NCBI RefSeq assembly: GCF_000969605.1
Contig: NZ_JZUE01000001.1
Location: forward strand, 463,720 to 527,719
Length of the DNA: 64,000 bases
Direction: 5' to 3'
Source: Aquincola tertiaricarbonis
Lineage (GTDB): Bacteria; Pseudomonadota; Gammaproteobacteria; Burkholderiales; Burkholderiaceae_C
Part shown: positions 16,002-28,092 of the stretch, one piece after another
Layout: every line of letters begins with the position of its first letter
Position numbering within the stretch: the stretch's first letter is position 1
Translations under genes and position numbers: made by a program
Notes under the pieces: model-generated
What the model was told of the DNA's origin: nothing
The model's input: the letters and a program-made list of their open reading frames with translations, nothing else
Databases searched by the model: none

Positions 16002-16757
16002 TCAGGCGCAGAGGGTCAGCTCGAAGCTGCAGTCCTCGGTCACCGGCCGCACGCGGCCTTCCGCATCGCTGCGCATCAGCCGCACCGACACCATCAGCCG
16101 ATGGCCGGTGATCTCCGGCACCAGTTCGGGATCGTCGGGCAGCTTCACACGCAGCAGGTGGTAGGTCTTGCCCTGCGGCAGGCTGCGCTGGAACTGGCCG
16201 CCGGTGGCCACCACCTTGTGCGGCACGCCGCTGTCGCGCAGCAGGCCCAGCAGCACATGCAGCGCGTCGGCCAGTGGGCTCATGCTGCCGATCCAGCCCA
16301 TCAGGTCGGCACGCCGACGCTCCGCCCCGTGCTGCTGCCAGGCGTGGTAGGCAGGCAGGTCGAATTCGCAGGTGCCACCCGGGATGCCGATGCGGCTGCG
16401 GATGCTCATCAGCCATTCGTTGCCATTGAGCTGGTGGCCGGCCTTGCCGTCCATCTCGTTCAGGCCGTTGAACGCATGGTCCAGCCGCGAGGTGACGACG
16501 TTGAGCGCAGCTTCGGAGATGGCCGGGTTGCCCCGGTAGGCTTCGAGCTGCGCACGGTGGCGGTCCAGCTCCTTCAGCAGGTCGGACTTGAGATCGGCGC
16601 GCGAGGCGACGTCCATGATCTCGAACAGGGTGGCCAGCGCGAAGTGGTGGTCCACGGTTGCGTCACGCGCCACCAGTTGGCCGAGCCTGTTGAACAGATG
16701 CTCCAGCCGCAGCATCGTGCGGATGCCTTCGTTGAACGGGTATTCGTAGAGAACCAA
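16002..16757 (-). CDS. zapD: Cell division protein ZapD
   Basis: Cytoplasmic FtsZ-bundling factor, 251 residues, all-helical N-terminal half and beta-rich C-terminal half. The family opening LYEYPFNEGIRTMLRLEHLF is clear. The start is a TTG: a stop lies in frame upstream and no ATG or GTG could include the conserved N terminus, so the TTG is the best available start, without a strong SD. It sits between yacG and coaE. ZapD links FtsZ protofilaments at the division ring. Confidence 0.9.
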   Translation of the reverse strand: MVLYEYPFNEGIRTMLRLEHLFNRLGQLVARDATVDHHFALATLFEIMDVASRADLKSDLLKELDRHRAQLEAYRGNPAISEAALNVVTSRLDHAFNGLNEMDGKAGHQLNGNEWLMSIRSRIGIPGGTCEFDLPAYHAWQQHGAERRRADLMGWIGSMSPLADALHVLLGLLRDSGVPHKVVATGGQFQRSLPQGKTYHLLRVKLPDDPELVPEITGHRLMVSVRLMRSDAEGRVRPVTEDCSFELTLCA

Positions 16758-16784
16758 GATGCAGGCCCGTAAGGATGGCTCTGC

Positions 16785-17399
16785 TTATTGTTTCACAGGG
16801 TCCACGCTCCAGTACTGCCACAGGCGCTGTACCTGGGTATCGAGCTGTTCCAAGGTCAGCCCCTCGTTGAACAGCACCGCATCGGCGATGGCCCGGCGTG
16901 CCTGGCGCGTGGCCTGCTGGCCGATCACACGCTCCACCGTGGCCTGCGTCCAGCCCGAGCGGCGCATCACGCGGGCCACCTGGGTGGCCTCGCTGCAGTC
17001 CACCACCAGCACCTTGTGCACCCGCGCGCGCCAGTGGGCCGACTCGGTCAGCAGCGGCACGTCGAAGACGATGGTGCGGCCCGCGGCCAGCGCGGCCTGG
17101 CGCTGCGTCTCGGCGCCGATCATCGGATGCAGGATGGCTTCCAGCCGGTGGCGCGCCGCGGGGTCGGCGAACACCCGCTGGCGCATGTGGTCGCGGTCCA
17201 GTGCGCCATCGGCGGCGATGGCCGCATCGCCGAAGGCCGCGGCGATGGCCGGCAGCGCCGCGCCGCCGCTGGCGGTGAGGGCGCGCGAGATCGCATCGGT
17301 GTCCACCAGCACCGCGCCGCGGGCCACTAGCCGTGCGGCCACGGTGCTCTTGCCGCTGCCGATGCCGCCGGTCAGGCCGATGTGCAGGCCGCGGTCCAT
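16785..17399 (-). CDS. coaE: Dephospho-CoA kinase
   Basis: Last step of coenzyme A synthesis: phosphorylates the 3'-hydroxyl of dephospho-CoA with ATP. The 204-residue protein has the P-loop GGIGSGKS (11-18), the CoaE segment VDTDAISRALT and FDVPLLTES in the middle. It lies seven bases after pilD and 27 before zapD on the same strand, so the block pilB-pilC-pilD-coaE-zapD-yacG is probably cotranscribed, at least in part. Confidence 0.94.
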   Translation of the reverse strand: MDRGLHIGLTGGIGSGKSTVAARLVARGAVLVDTDAISRALTASGGAALPAIAAAFGDAAIAADGALDRDHMRQRVFADPAARHRLEAILHPMIGAETQRQAALAAGRTIVFDVPLLTESAHWRARVHKVLVVDCSEATQVARVMRRSGWTQATVERVIGQQATRQARRAIADAVLFNEGLTLEQLDTQVQRLWQYWSVDPVKQ

Positions 17400-17406
17400 C
17401 GTCGCG

Positions 17407-18342
17407 TCAGGCCCAGCCGATCCAGCCCAGCACCGTGGACGTGCCGGCCAGCATCACCACCAGCCCGGCGCCCGCCAGGAAGGGGCCGAAGGGCACATAG
17501 CGGCCTTCGCGCAGCGACGAGCGCATCTTCATGCCGATGCCCACCACCGCACCGATCACCGACGACATCAGCAGGATGGGCACGATGGCCTGCCAGCCCA
17601 GCCACGCCCCCAGCGCGGCCAGCAGCTTGAAGTCGCCATAGCCCATGCCTTCCTTGCCGGTGGTCAGCTTGAACAGCCAGTACACCGACCACAGCGACAG
17701 GTAGCCCGCCACCGCGCCCCACAGCGCTGTGGACAGCGGCAGCGTCCAGCCGAGCGCCGCGGCCACCAGGCCGCCCCACAGCAGCGGGAAGTTCAGGGCG
17801 TCGGGCAGCACCGTGGTGTCCCAGTCGATGGCGGCCAGCGCCACCAGCACCGCGGCCACCGCACACCACAGTACGGTCACCGGCTGCGCACCGAAGCGCC
17901 AGCCGATGGCCCCGAACAGCACCGCCGTGGCCAGCTCGATCAGCGGATAGCGCGCCGAGATGCGGCTGCCGCAGGCCGAGCAGCGGCCCTTGAGCCGCAG
18001 CCAGCCCAGCAGCGGCAGGTTCTCGTGCCAGCGGATCGCATGGCCGCAGGAAGGGCAGCGGGAGCGCGGCGCGGCGATGCCCAGGTGCGGCAGGGCTTCC
18101 AGCGCGGTGCTCAGCTGGCGGGCGGTCTGCTGCTGGGCGCCGGGCATCTCGCCCTTGTCCGCGAACACGCGCCGCCAGGAGTCGCCATCGCCCAGCTGGT
18201 GCGACACGTCGCCCCACCACTGCCGCTCGATCATCAGCGGCAGGCGGTGGATCACCACGTTGAGGAAGCTGCCGATGCACAGGCCCACCAGGGCCAGGAC
18301 CCAGGGCGACAGCAGCAGGTCGAGCGGTAGGTCGGCCGGCAC
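17407..18342 (-). CDS. pilD: Type IV prepilin peptidase / N-methyltransferase
   Basis: Inner-membrane aspartyl protease that removes the leader of prepilins and pseudopilins and methylates the new N terminus. The 311-residue protein has an N-terminal hydrophobic segment, a cytoplasmic loop with two CxxC pairs (Cys96/99 and Cys121/124) and about six further membrane helices. Catalytic aspartates are Asp173 in AIDWDT (with Asp175 nearby) and Asp237 in GYGDFK. It follows pilC by four bases. Substrate pilin genes are not in the window. Confidence 0.95.
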   Translation of the reverse strand: MPADLPLDLLLSPWVLALVGLCIGSFLNVVIHRLPLMIERQWWGDVSHQLGDGDSWRRVFADKGEMPGAQQQTARQLSTALEALPHLGIAAPRSRCPSCGHAIRWHENLPLLGWLRLKGRCSACGSRISARYPLIELATAVLFGAIGWRFGAQPVTVLWCAVAAVLVALAAIDWDTTVLPDALNFPLLWGGLVAAALGWTLPLSTALWGAVAGYLSLWSVYWLFKLTTGKEGMGYGDFKLLAALGAWLGWQAIVPILLMSSVIGAVVGIGMKMRSSLREGRYVPFGPFLAGAGLVVMLAGTSTVLGWIGWA

Positions 18343-18346
18343 TTGT

Positions 18347-19567
18347 CTAGACGACCGAGCCGAGCTTGAAGATGGGCAGGTACATCGACACCACGATGCC
18401 GCCGATCAGCGTGCCCAGGATGACGATGATGAACGGCTCCATCAGGCTGGACAGGCCCTTGACCATCTCGTCCACCTCGTCCTCGTAGAACTCGGCCGCC
18501 TTGCCCAGCATGTGGTCCAGGGAGCCGGATTCCTCGCCGATGGAGGCCATCTGCAGCACCATCGTGGGGAACACGCCGGTGGACTGCATCGCGGTGGTCA
18601 GCGCCGAGCCGGTGGACACGTCCTTCTGGATCTTCTCGGTGGCCATCGCGTACACCGCGTTGCCGGAAGCCCCGCCCACCGAATCCAGCGCCTCCACCAG
18701 CGGCACGCCGGCGGCAAACATCGTGGACAGGGTGCGCGTCCAGCGTGCGATCACGCTCTTGTTGATCAGCTCGCCGAACACCGGGATGCGCAGCAGCAGC
18801 CGGTCCATCGCGATCTGCATCTTCTCGGAGCGGCGCCAGCTTTGCATGAAGAAGTAGCCGCCGCCGAACAGCACGCCGAAGATCACCCACCAGTAGCCGA
18901 CGAAGAACTCCGACAGCGCGATCACGAACAGCGTGGGCGCCGGCAGGTCGGCGCCGAAGGAGCTGAACACATCCTTGAAGGCCGGGATCACGAACAGCAT
19001 GATCACCGTCAGCACCACGAAGGCCACCACCATCACCGCCACCGGGTACATCAGCGCCGACTTGATCTTCGACTTCAGCGCCAGCGTCTTTTCCTCGTAC
19101 AGCGCCAGCCGTTCCAGCAGCTGCTCCAGGATGCCGCCCGCCTCGCCGGCTTCCACCAGGTTGGCGTACAGCGCATTGAAGTGCAGCGGATGCTTGCGGA
19201 AGGCGGCCGACAGGCTGGTGCCGGTCTCCACGTCGGAGCGGATGTCGTTGAGCAGCCGGGTGAGCTTGGGGTTGGTGCTGCCGCGCGCCACGATGTCGAA
19301 GGACTGCAGCAGCGGCACGCCGGCCTTCATCATCGTGGCCAGCTGGCGGGTGAAGATGGCGATGTCCTTCTGCTTGATGGACTTGCCACCCGACATCCGG
19401 CGCTTCTTCACCTTGGTGATCATCACGCCCTGGCGGCGCAGCATGGCGCTCACCGCGGCCTCGCCACCGGAGCGGATCTCACCACGAACGGTCTTGCCGT
19501 TCTTGTCCTTGCCTTCCCACTCGAAGACAAATTCCTTGATGTTCTTCGCGGCTGCAGCAGTCGCCAT
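18347..19567 (-). CDS. pilC: Type IV pilus inner-membrane platform protein
   Basis: Assembly platform of the pilus, 406 residues with two T2SSF domains ([20 protein letters not shown] near 70 and the repeat [21 protein letters not shown] near 270) and three to four membrane helices. GGAAGG precedes the chosen ATG; the extra upstream reading frame overlaps pilB and has no conserved content. It couples PilB ATP hydrolysis to pilin insertion. Order pilB-pilC-pilD is the standard proteobacterial cluster. Confidence 0.95.
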   Translation of the reverse strand: MATAAAAKNIKEFVFEWEGKDKNGKTVRGEIRSGGEAAVSAMLRRQGVMITKVKKRRMSGGKSIKQKDIAIFTRQLATMMKAGVPLLQSFDIVARGSTNPKLTRLLNDIRSDVETGTSLSAAFRKHPLHFNALYANLVEAGEAGGILEQLLERLALYEEKTLALKSKIKSALMYPVAVMVVAFVVLTVIMLFVIPAFKDVFSSFGADLPAPTLFVIALSEFFVGYWWVIFGVLFGGGYFFMQSWRRSEKMQIAMDRLLLRIPVFGELINKSVIARWTRTLSTMFAAGVPLVEALDSVGGASGNAVYAMATEKIQKDVSTGSALTTAMQSTGVFPTMVLQMASIGEESGSLDHMLGKAAEFYEDEVDEMVKGLSSLMEPFIIVILGTLIGGIVVSMYLPIFKLGSVV

Positions 19568-19587
19568 TCCAGACCTTCCCCGAACGT

Positions 19588-21306
19588 CTATTCGTTGGTG
19601 ACCGTGATCACTTCTTCCAGCGTGGTCACGCCTGCCCGCACCTTCACCAGGCCCGACTGCCGAAGGTCTCGCACGCCCTCGATCTGCGCCTGCTTGGCGA
19701 TGTCCAGGGCCGTGCCCTCCGACAGGATGATGCGCTGGATGGCCTCGGTGATCGGCATCACCTGGTACAGACCCACGCGGCCCTTGTAGCCGTTGTTGCA
19801 GGCCGAGCACCCGATCGCCCGGTACGGCTTCCAGGTGCCATCCAGGTCTTCGTCACGAAAGCCCGCGCGCTTGAGGGCTTCGCGCGGGTATTCGGCCGGC
19901 GCCTTGCAGTTCTCGCACAGCCGGCGCGCCAGCCGCTGGGCGGTGATCAGCAGCACGCTGGCCGCGATGTTGAACGGTGCCACGCCCATGTTCATCAGGC
20001 GGGTGAGGGTGGTGGGCGCGTCGTTGGTGTGCAGCGTGGACATCACCAGGTGGCCGGTCTGCGCGGCCTTGATCGCGATGTCGGCGGTGTCCAGGTCGCG
20101 GATCTCGCCCACCATGATGATGTCCGGGTCCTGCCGCAGGAACGACTTCAGCGCGACCGCGAAGGTCATGCCGGCCTTGTCGTTCACGTTCACCTGGTTG
20201 ATGCCGGGCAGGTTGATTTCCGCCGGGTCTTCCACCGTGGCGATGTTGACGCCCGGCTGGTTGAGCATGTTCAGGCAGGTGTACAGCGACACCGTCTTGC
20301 CCGAGCCGGTGGGTCCGGTGACCAGGATCATCCCGTAGGGCCGCTGGATCGCGGCCATCAGCCGATCCTTCTCGATCTTCTCGTAGCCCAGTGCCTCGAT
20401 GCCCAGCTTGGCCGACGACGGATCCAGGATCCGGATCACGATCTTCTCGCCGAACAGGGTCGGCAGCGTGCTCACGCGGAAGTCGATCGCCTTGTTGCCG
20501 AACTTCAGCTTCATGCGGCCGTCCTGCGGCACGCGCTTCTCGGAGATGTCCAGCCGGCTGATGACCTTGATGCGCGAGGCCAGCTTGTCCTTGATGGCCA
20601 CCGGCGGCTGCGTGATCTCGCGCAGCTCGCCGTCGATGCGGAAGCGCACGCGGTAGTGGTACTCGTAGGGCTCGAAGTGCAGGTCGGACGCACGTGCGTT
20701 GATGGCGTCGATCAGCATCTTCTGCAGGAAGCGCACCACCGGCGCGTCTTCCACCTCCGACACCACCTCGTTGGCCTGTTCGTCGGCAGCGGCCTCGTCG
20801 TTGACGTCGAAGTCGAAGTCCCCGCCGGCGAGGCTTTCCAGTGCCTCGTTGACGGTGGCGCCCAGCGCCTCCATCAGCGCGGCCAGCTTGTCGTACTCCA
20901 CCAGCACCCACTCGGGCGACAGCTGGGTGGCGAACTTGATGCGCTCGATCGCTTCCTGGTCGGTGGGATCGGCGCCGCCGATGAACAGGCGGTTGCCGCG
21001 CCGGCCCAGTACCACCACCTGGTACTGGCTGGCCAGCTTGTTGTCAATGACGTTGCGCGGCAGCCGCTCCACGTCCACCGCCTTCAGGTCCAGCAGCGGC
21101 ACCGCCAGGGCATTGGACAGCGTGTGCGCCAGGTCCGAGGCGGACACCGTGCCGGCGGCCACCAGCGCCGAGACGAAGCTCACCCGTCTTTCACGCGCCT
21201 GGGCCGCCAGTGCTTCCGCCTGGCGCGGCTGCAACCGGCCCGCATGCACCAGCACACGGGCGACTCCGGACAGGCTCGATTGGGCGGCGTCGGCGACAGT
21301 ATCCAC
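19588..21306 (-). CDS. pilB: Type IV pilus assembly ATPase
   Basis: Hexameric secretion ATPase powering pilus extension. With the GTG start the protein has 572 residues, the usual PilB length. An N-terminal MshEN domain is followed by the ATPase domain with Walker A GPTGSGKT (331-338), Asp-box and His-box region (VEDPAEINLPGINQ, STLHTND) and a tetracysteine zinc site CENC/CSAC (464-503). The reading frame extends to a TTG at 21393, but a possible -10 (TACACT, 21336-21331) lies downstream of it, so the GTG just before DTVADAAQSSLSGVARVLVHAG is preferred. The SD is weak, so the start is less certain than the identity. Confidence 0.93.
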   Translation of the reverse strand: MDTVADAAQSSLSGVARVLVHAGRLQPRQAEALAAQARERRVSFVSALVAAGTVSASDLAHTLSNALAVPLLDLKAVDVERLPRNVIDNKLASQYQVVVLGRRGNRLFIGGADPTDQEAIERIKFATQLSPEWVLVEYDKLAALMEALGATVNEALESLAGGDFDFDVNDEAAADEQANEVVSEVEDAPVVRFLQKMLIDAINARASDLHFEPYEYHYRVRFRIDGELREITQPPVAIKDKLASRIKVISRLDISEKRVPQDGRMKLKFGNKAIDFRVSTLPTLFGEKIVIRILDPSSAKLGIEALGYEKIEKDRLMAAIQRPYGMILVTGPTGSGKTVSLYTCLNMLNQPGVNIATVEDPAEINLPGINQVNVNDKAGMTFAVALKSFLRQDPDIIMVGEIRDLDTADIAIKAAQTGHLVMSTLHTNDAPTTLTRLMNMGVAPFNIAASVLLITAQRLARRLCENCKAPAEYPREALKRAGFRDEDLDGTWKPYRAIGCSACNNGYKGRVGLYQVMPITEAIQRIILSEGTALDIAKQAQIEGVRDLRQSGLVKVRAGVTTLEEVITVTNE

Positions 21307-21407
21307 AGGGCAACTTTTGACTTCGGCCGCAGTGTAGTTCGCGCCGGCAGCCGCAAGCCCCGGAACAGGGGCCGCTGTAGCACCTACATTCAAATCGTGG
21401 CGCCAAT

Positions 21408-21437
21408 GAAAAAGGCCGCATTGCTGCGGCCTTTTTC
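21408..21437 (-). terminator. Rho-independent terminator after tRNA-Pro
   Basis: GAAAAAGGCCGC and GCGGCCTTTTTC form a stem around a six-base loop, with an A-run and T-run on either side so it can work in both directions. It lies eight bases beyond the tRNA 3' end and upstream of pilB, insulating pilB from ispB-tRNA transcription. Confidence 0.88.
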
Positions 21438-21445
21438 GTGTGTCC

Positions 21446-21522
21446 TGGTCGGGGTGAGAGGATTCGAACCTCCGGCCTCTACGTCCCGAACGTAGCGCTC
21501 TACCAGGCTAAGCTACACCCCG
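21446..21522 (-). tRNA. tRNA-Pro (anticodon CGG)
   Basis: The minus strand folds into a full cloverleaf of 77 nt. Acceptor arm CGGGGTG pairs with CACCCCG, the anticodon arm CTACG-TTCGGGA-CGTAG gives anticodon CGG, and the T arm contains GTTCGAATC. Discriminator A and the CCA end are genomically encoded. It reads the codon CCG, frequent in this G+C-rich genome. It starts 26 bases after the ispB stop and may be cotranscribed with it. Confidence 0.96.
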
Positions 21523-21547
21523 ATTTCTTTTTGTTGTGCCCAACTAG

Positions 21548-22558
21548 CTAGTACGAGCGATCAACTGACTGAACGCATAAGTCTAGCAGCGCTTCCTTGA
21601 ATTGGGAAGGGGGTATCGCGCTGAGGCAGTCACGCGCCTTGTCGGCCTCTTGGCGTGCGGCCTCCCGCGTGGCTTCCAGCGCACCGGTGCTGCGCACGAT
21701 CTGCACGATCTCGTCCAGCCGCTCGACCTCGCCCTGCTCGATGGCGTGGCGGATCAGCTGGCGCTGCGCGGCGGTACCGCGCTCCATCGCCACCAGCAGC
21801 GGCAGCGTGGGCTTGCCCTCGCGCAGGTCGTCGCCTACGTTCTTGCCCAGCTCGGCGGTGGCACCCTGGTAGTCCAGCAGGTCGTCCACCAGCTGGAAGG
21901 CGGTACCCAGCGAGCGGCCATAGTCGGCGCAACGGTCTTCCAGCTCGCGCGGCGCATCGGCCAGCACTGCGCCCAGGCGCGCGCTGGCCTCGAACAGCTT
22001 GGCCGTCTTGTAGCGGATCACGCGCAGGTAGTCGTCGACCGCCAGGTCGGGGTCGTGCATGTTCATCAGCTGCAGCACCTCGCCCTCGGCGATGACGTTG
22101 GTGGCGTCGGCCAGCACGTCGAGCACGCGCATGCGGTCGACCGACACCATCAGCTGGAAGGCACGGGAGTACAGGAAGTCGCCCACCAGCACGCTGGCGG
22201 CGTTGCCGAACATGGCATTGGCCGTCTGGCGACCGCGGCGCAGTGACGACTCGTCCACCACGTCGTCGTGCAGCAGCGTGGCGGTGTGGATGAATTCCAC
22301 CGTGGCGGCCAGCGTGAAGCGCTCCGGGCCGGTGAAACCGAGGGCATTGGCAAACAGCAGCACCAGCCGCGGGCGGATGCGCTTGCCGCCGGCGCTGACG
22401 ATGTAGTGCGAGATCTGGTTGATCAGCACCACTTCGGAGCGCAGGCGCTCGGTGATGGCGGCGTCCACTGCCTGCATCTCGTGCGCCATCGGATCGACGG
22501 CGAGAGGGGTGGAGGGGGCAGGCGAAGTCACGTTGGCGTTAGGGGAAGTGGACGACAT
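21548..22558 (-). CDS. ispB: Octaprenyl (polyprenyl) diphosphate synthase
   Basis: Trans-prenyltransferase making the side chain of ubiquinone (octaprenyl is typical of betaproteobacteria). The 336-residue protein has the two aspartate-rich motifs LLHDDVVDES and FQLVDDLLDYQG, plus GGKRIRPRLVLL near the N terminus. The chosen ATG (MSSTSPNAN) lies just behind a TATAAT box, giving an almost leaderless mRNA with no SD. It is divergent from rplU and followed by tRNA-Pro, an arrangement common in Burkholderiales. Confidence 0.93.
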   Translation of the reverse strand: MSSTSPNANVTSPAPSTPLAVDPMAHEMQAVDAAITERLRSEVVLINQISHYIVSAGGKRIRPRLVLLFANALGFTGPERFTLAATVEFIHTATLLHDDVVDESSLRRGRQTANAMFGNAASVLVGDFLYSRAFQLMVSVDRMRVLDVLADATNVIAEGEVLQLMNMHDPDLAVDDYLRVIRYKTAKLFEASARLGAVLADAPRELEDRCADYGRSLGTAFQLVDDLLDYQGATAELGKNVGDDLREGKPTLPLLVAMERGTAAQRQLIRHAIEQGEVERLDEIVQIVRSTGALEATREAARQEADKARDCLSAIPPSQFKEALLDLCVQSVDRSY

Positions 22559-22571
22559 TGGGTAGCCCGCG

Positions 22572-22577
22572 ATTATA
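22572..22577 (-). promoter_or_regulatory. -10 box of the ispB promoter, close to the start codon
   Basis: A perfect TATAAT on the minus strand ends only 13 bases before the ispB ATG, so transcription should begin about seven bases before the start codon. No good -35 is visible at 16-18 bases (GCGGAG at 17). Confidence 0.5.
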
Positions 22578-22619
22578 GGAACATCGCCGTGACGCTCCGC
22601 CGGCTGGCTGCCCCGCTTG

Positions 22620-22647
22620 TTGCCAAGCCCGCGGATCAGGCTATAAT
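22620..22647 (+). promoter_or_regulatory. Sigma-70 promoter of rplU-rpmA
   Basis: TTGCCA (22620-22625) and a perfect TATAAT (22642-22647) are spaced by 16 bases. Transcription would start near 22654 and leave a leader of about 50 bases before rplU, with AAAGGG serving as SD. Confidence 0.75.
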
Positions 22648-22704
22648 GCCGGGTTCCGCGCGCCAAGGGTCGTCCTTGGGGTGCGGATGATTGAAAGGGT
22701 TGAC

Positions 22705-23016
22705 ATGTACGCGGTCATAAAAACCGGTGGCAAGCAATACAAGGTTGCTTCCGGCGAGAAGATCAAGGTAGAACAGATTGCTGCGGACGTTGGCCAGGAA
22801 ATCGTGATTGACCAGGTGCTCGCCGTCGGAAACGGCGCAGAGCTCACGGTCGGCACGCCCCTGGTTGCCGGCGCCAGCGTGAAGGCCACCGTTGTGGCGC
22901 AAGGCAAGCACGACAAGGTCCGCATCTTCAAGATGCGCCGTCGCAAGCACTATCAGAAGCACGGTGGTCATCGTCAGACCTACACCGAGCTCGAGATCGG
23001 TGCCGTGACGCTCTGA
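22705..23016 (+). CDS. rplU: 50S ribosomal protein L21
   Basis: Large-subunit protein that binds 23S rRNA. The 103-residue sequence [14 protein letters not shown], then [30 protein letters not shown] is typical L21. The ATG at MYAVIK is certain from family conservation; an upstream in-frame start would add eight residues. First gene of rplU-rpmA, driven by a near-consensus promoter. Confidence 0.97.
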   Translation: MYAVIKTGGKQYKVASGEKIKVEQIAADVGQEIVIDQVLAVGNGAELTVGTPLVAGASVKATVVAQGKHDKVRIFKMRRRKHYQKHGGHRQTYTELEIGAVTL

Positions 23017-23045
23017 CGTCGTCGCTAATTCAGGAGCATTGATCC

Positions 23046-23303
23046 ATGGCACAGAAAAAAGGCGGCGGTTCCACCCGGAACGGCCGCGACTCCAAACCGA
23101 AGATGCTGGGCGTGAAGGCGTTCGGTGGTCAGGCCGTCTCGGCCGGCTCGATCATCGTGCGCCAGCGTGGCACCAAGTTCCATGCCGGCACCAACGTCGG
23201 CATCGGCAAGGACCACACGCTGTTCGCGCTGGTCGATGGCCAGGTCTCGTTCGCCATCAAGGGCGAGCGCAACCGCCAGACGGTGTTCGTCACCCCCGTG
23301 TGA
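23046..23303 (+). CDS. rpmA: 50S ribosomal protein L27
   Basis: Large-subunit protein whose N terminus reaches the peptidyl-transferase centre. The 85-residue sequence begins [19 protein letters not shown], without the cleavable leader seen in Firmicutes, followed by [26 protein letters not shown] precedes the ATG. It is followed by a strong terminator. Confidence 0.97.
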   Translation: MAQKKGGGSTRNGRDSKPKMLGVKAFGGQAVSAGSIIVRQRGTKFHAGTNVGIGKDHTLFALVDGQVSFAIKGERNRQTVFVTPV

Positions 23304-23337
23304 CGGTCCGGCTGCCCAGGCAGCCGGCACCGCTGCG

Positions 23338-23370
23338 AGGCCCCGGCTTGCCGGGGCCTTTGTCTTTTTG
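23338..23370 (+). terminator. Rho-independent terminator between rpmA and obgE
   Basis: A nine-base stem AGGCCCCGG/CCGGGGCCT with loop CTTG is followed by a T-rich stretch (TTTGTCTTTTT). It should end most rplU-rpmA transcripts, leaving obgE to read-through or to its own promoter in the short gap that follows. Confidence 0.85.
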
Positions 23371-23377
23371 CTTCTAA

Positions 23378-25571
<2,194 letters not shown>

Positions 25572-25605
25572 TGACAGCGCCTGGGCCGCGAGGCCCGGGC
25601 TGTCA
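25572..25605. terminator. Hairpin between convergent proB and rppH
   Basis: TGACAGC and GCTGTCA form an outer stem around an inner GGGCC/GGCCC stem. It starts directly after the proB stop and contains the rppH stop on the other strand. No T-run follows, so it is either a Rho-assisted terminator or a 3'-end protecting hairpin for both mRNAs. Confidence 0.5.
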
Positions 25606-26193
25606 TTCAGGTGTCGTCGTCTGCGGGTTACCGTCCAGCGACAGGGCCGACGACCGCTGGCCGCCGTCGTCCTGCCGATGCGGGCGCATGCCCGAGCGCA
25701 GGTAGCGGTTGTGGTGGTTGGGGCGCGGCAGGAAGCGCGCGAGCTCGGTGAGCGCCATCTGGTAGACGTCGCGCTTGAACTCGATCACCACATCCAGCGG
25801 CACCCAATACTCGTTCCAGCGCCAGGCGTCGAACTCCGGGTGGTCGGTGGCACGCAGGTTCATGTCGCTGTCGCGGCCCATGAGCCGCAACAGGAACCAG
25901 ATCTGCTTCTGGCCGCGGTAGTGGCCCCGCGCATCGCGGCGGATGTAGTGCTCGGGTACCTCGTATCGAAGCCAATCGCGGGTGCGCGCCAGTATCCTCA
26001 CCTGCTCCGGATGCAGCCCCACTTCCTCGTGAAGCTCGCGGAACATGGCCTGTTCGGGCGTCTCGCCATGCTTGATGCCCCCCTGGGGAAATTGCCAGGA
26101 GTGCGTCCGCAGACGCTTGCCCCAGAAGACCTGGTTCCGGGCGTTGAGCAGGATGATGCCGACGTTCGGCCTGAAGCCTTCACGGTCGAGCAT
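25603..26193 (-). CDS. rppH: RNA pyrophosphohydrolase RppH (NudH)
   Basis: Nudix hydrolase that removes pyrophosphate from mRNA 5' ends and so triggers decay. The Nudix box is [22 protein letters not shown]. The opening [17 protein letters not shown] and the KQIWFLLRL core are typical RppH. At 196 residues it is slightly longer than E. coli RppH owing to a polar C-terminal tail. The ATG at MLDREGF is preferred over a start two codons upstream. Divergent from proS. Confidence 0.94.
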   Translation of the reverse strand: MLDREGFRPNVGIILLNARNQVFWGKRLRTHSWQFPQGGIKHGETPEQAMFRELHEEVGLHPEQVRILARTRDWLRYEVPEHYIRRDARGHYRGQKQIWFLLRLMGRDSDMNLRATDHPEFDAWRWNEYWVPLDVVIEFKRDVYQMALTELARFLPRPNHHNRYLRSGMRPHRQDDGGQRSSALSLDGNPQTTTPE

Positions 26194-26331
26194 AATCAAA
26201 CCTCGAATCTATAAGTTGAAATCATTATTGCACCGGGCCGGTGCGGCATGCGATGTCTCGCTTTCCCGCATCGTCAGCGCCCTGGACATGGCAGCGCTCC
26301 CCGCGCTCGCCTTGCATGATTCAGACCTCCC

Positions 26332-28092
26332 ATGAAAAGCAGCCAGTTCTTCATTTCGACGCTGAAGGAAGCGCCCGCGGACGCCGAGATCGTCAGCCAC
26401 AAGCTGATGCTTCGCGCCGGATTCATCAAGCGCCTGGGCGCTGGCATCTACAACTACATGCCGATGGGGCTGCGGGTCATCCGCAAGGTGGAAGCCATCA
26501 TCCGCGAGGAGATGAACCGCGCCGGCGCCGTCGAGCTGCTGATGCCGGTGGTGCAGCCGGCCGAGCTGTGGCAGGAGACCGGCCGCTTCGACAAGATGGG
26601 CCCGGAGCTGCTGCGGGTCAAGGACCGGCATGAACGGGACTTCATCATCCAGCCCACCAGCGAGGAGGCGGTGACCGACATCGCCCGCCAGGAGCTGCGC
26701 AGCTACAAGCAGCTGCCGAAAAATTTCTACCACATTCAGACCAAGTTCCGCGACGAGCGCCGGCCGCGCTTCGGCGTGATGCGCGGGCGCGAGTTCACGA
26801 TGAAGGACGCCTATTCCTTCGACCGCGACGTGGCCGCCGCCGGCAAGAGCTACGACGCAATGTATGCCGCCTATTGCGCGGTGTTCGACCGCCTGGGCCT
26901 GCAGTACCGCGCGGTGGCGGCCGACACCGGCGCCATCGGCGGCGACCGTTCGCATGAGTTTCAGGTGATCGCCGACACCGGGGAGGATGCGCTGGTGTAC
27001 TGCCCGACCAGCGACTACGCCGCCAACATCGAGCTGGCCGAATCCGTCGCGCTGCTCGCCGAGCGTGCCGCGCCGGCACAGGCGCTGGAGAAGACGCCCA
27101 CGCCCGGCAAGGCCACCTGCGAGGACGTGGCCGCGCTGCTGGGCCTGCCGCTGGAGCGCACGGTGAAGTCGCTGGTGCTGGCCACCGACGAGCGCAACGA
27201 AGCCGGCGACATCGTCAAGGCCACGGTGTGGCTGCTGCTGGTGCGCGGCGACCATGCGCTCAACGAGATCAAAGCCGGCAAGCTGGCCGGGCTGAAGAAT
27301 GGCTACCGCTTCGCGACCGTGGCCGAGATCGAGGAGCACTTCGGCTGCAAGCCGGGCTACCTCGGTCCCATCGGCCTGAAGAAGCCGGTGAAGGTGATTG
27401 CCGACCGCACCGTGGCGAACATGAGCGACTTCGTCTGCGGCGCCAACGAGGCCGATTTCCACTTCACCGGCGTGAACTGGGGCCGCGATCTGCCCGAGCC
27501 CGACGAGGTGGCTGACATCCGCAATGCGCAGGCCGGCGATCCTTCGCCTGACGGCCGGGGCGTGCTGGCCATCCAGCGCGGCATCGAGGTGGGCCATGTG
27601 TTCTACCTCGGCACCAAGTACTCGAAGGCGATGAACGCCACCTTCCTGGACGAGGCGGGCAAGCCGCAGTTCTTCGAGATGGGCTGCTACGGCATCGGCG
27701 TCACGCGCATCTTGGGCGCGGCCATCGAGCAAAGCCATGACGAGCGCGGCATCGTCTGGCCGGACAGCATCGCACCCTTCACCGTGGTGCTGTGCCCCAT
27801 CGGCTACGACCGCAGCGCCGAGGTCAAGGCGGCGGCCGACCAGCTGCACGATGACCTGCAGCGGCTGGGCATCGACGTGATGCTGGACGATCGCGGCGAA
27901 CGCCCGGGCGCCATGTTCGCTGACTGGGAGCTGATCGGCGTGCCCCACCGCGTCGTGCTGTCGGACCGCGGCTTGAAGGAAGGCCAGGTCGAGTACCAGG
28001 GTCGGCGTGACGCCGCCGCCACCAAGCTGGCGCTGGCCGAGCTGGTCTCGCATCTGCAGGCCCGCCTGAAGGCCCCGGCTGCCGCCGAGTGA
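26332..28092 (+). CDS. proS: Prolyl-tRNA synthetase
   Basis: Charges tRNA-Pro with proline, 586 residues, the bacterial long form. The class II catalytic core has [21 protein letters not shown] (motif 2 region) and motif 3 in [11 protein letters not shown]. Between them (about 230-400) lies the editing insertion domain that clears Ala-tRNA-Pro. An anticodon-binding domain ends the protein. Its stop overlaps the GTG start of the following DUF418 gene. Confidence 0.96.
   Translation: MKSSQFFISTLKEAPADAEIVSHKLMLRAGFIKRLGAGIYNYMPMGLRVIRKVEAIIREEMNRAGAVELLMPVVQPAELWQETGRFDKMGPELLRVKDRHERDFIIQPTSEEAVTDIARQELRSYKQLPKNFYHIQTKFRDERRPRFGVMRGREFTMKDAYSFDRDVAAAGKSYDAMYAAYCAVFDRLGLQYRAVAADTGAIGGDRSHEFQVIADTGEDALVYCPTSDYAANIELAESVALLAERAAPAQALEKTPTPGKATCEDVAALLGLPLERTVKSLVLATDERNEAGDIVKATVWLLLVRGDHALNEIKAGKLAGLKNGYRFATVAEIEEHFGCKPGYLGPIGLKKPVKVIADRTVANMSDFVCGANEADFHFTGVNWGRDLPEPDEVADIRNAQAGDPSPDGRGVLAIQRGIEVGHVFYLGTKYSKAMNATFLDEAGKPQFFEMGCYGIGVTRILGAAIEQSHDERGIVWPDSIAPFTVVLCPIGYDRSAEVKAAADQLHDDLQRLGIDVMLDDRGERPGAMFADWELIGVPHRVVLSDRGLKEGQVEYQGRRDAAATKLALAELVSHLQARLKAPAAAE

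Noticed and set aside
21307..21393. TTG-started 29-codon extension of PilB
   Set aside because: It begins right beside the tRNA terminator, has no SD and contains a likely -10 box; family length fits the downstream GTG.
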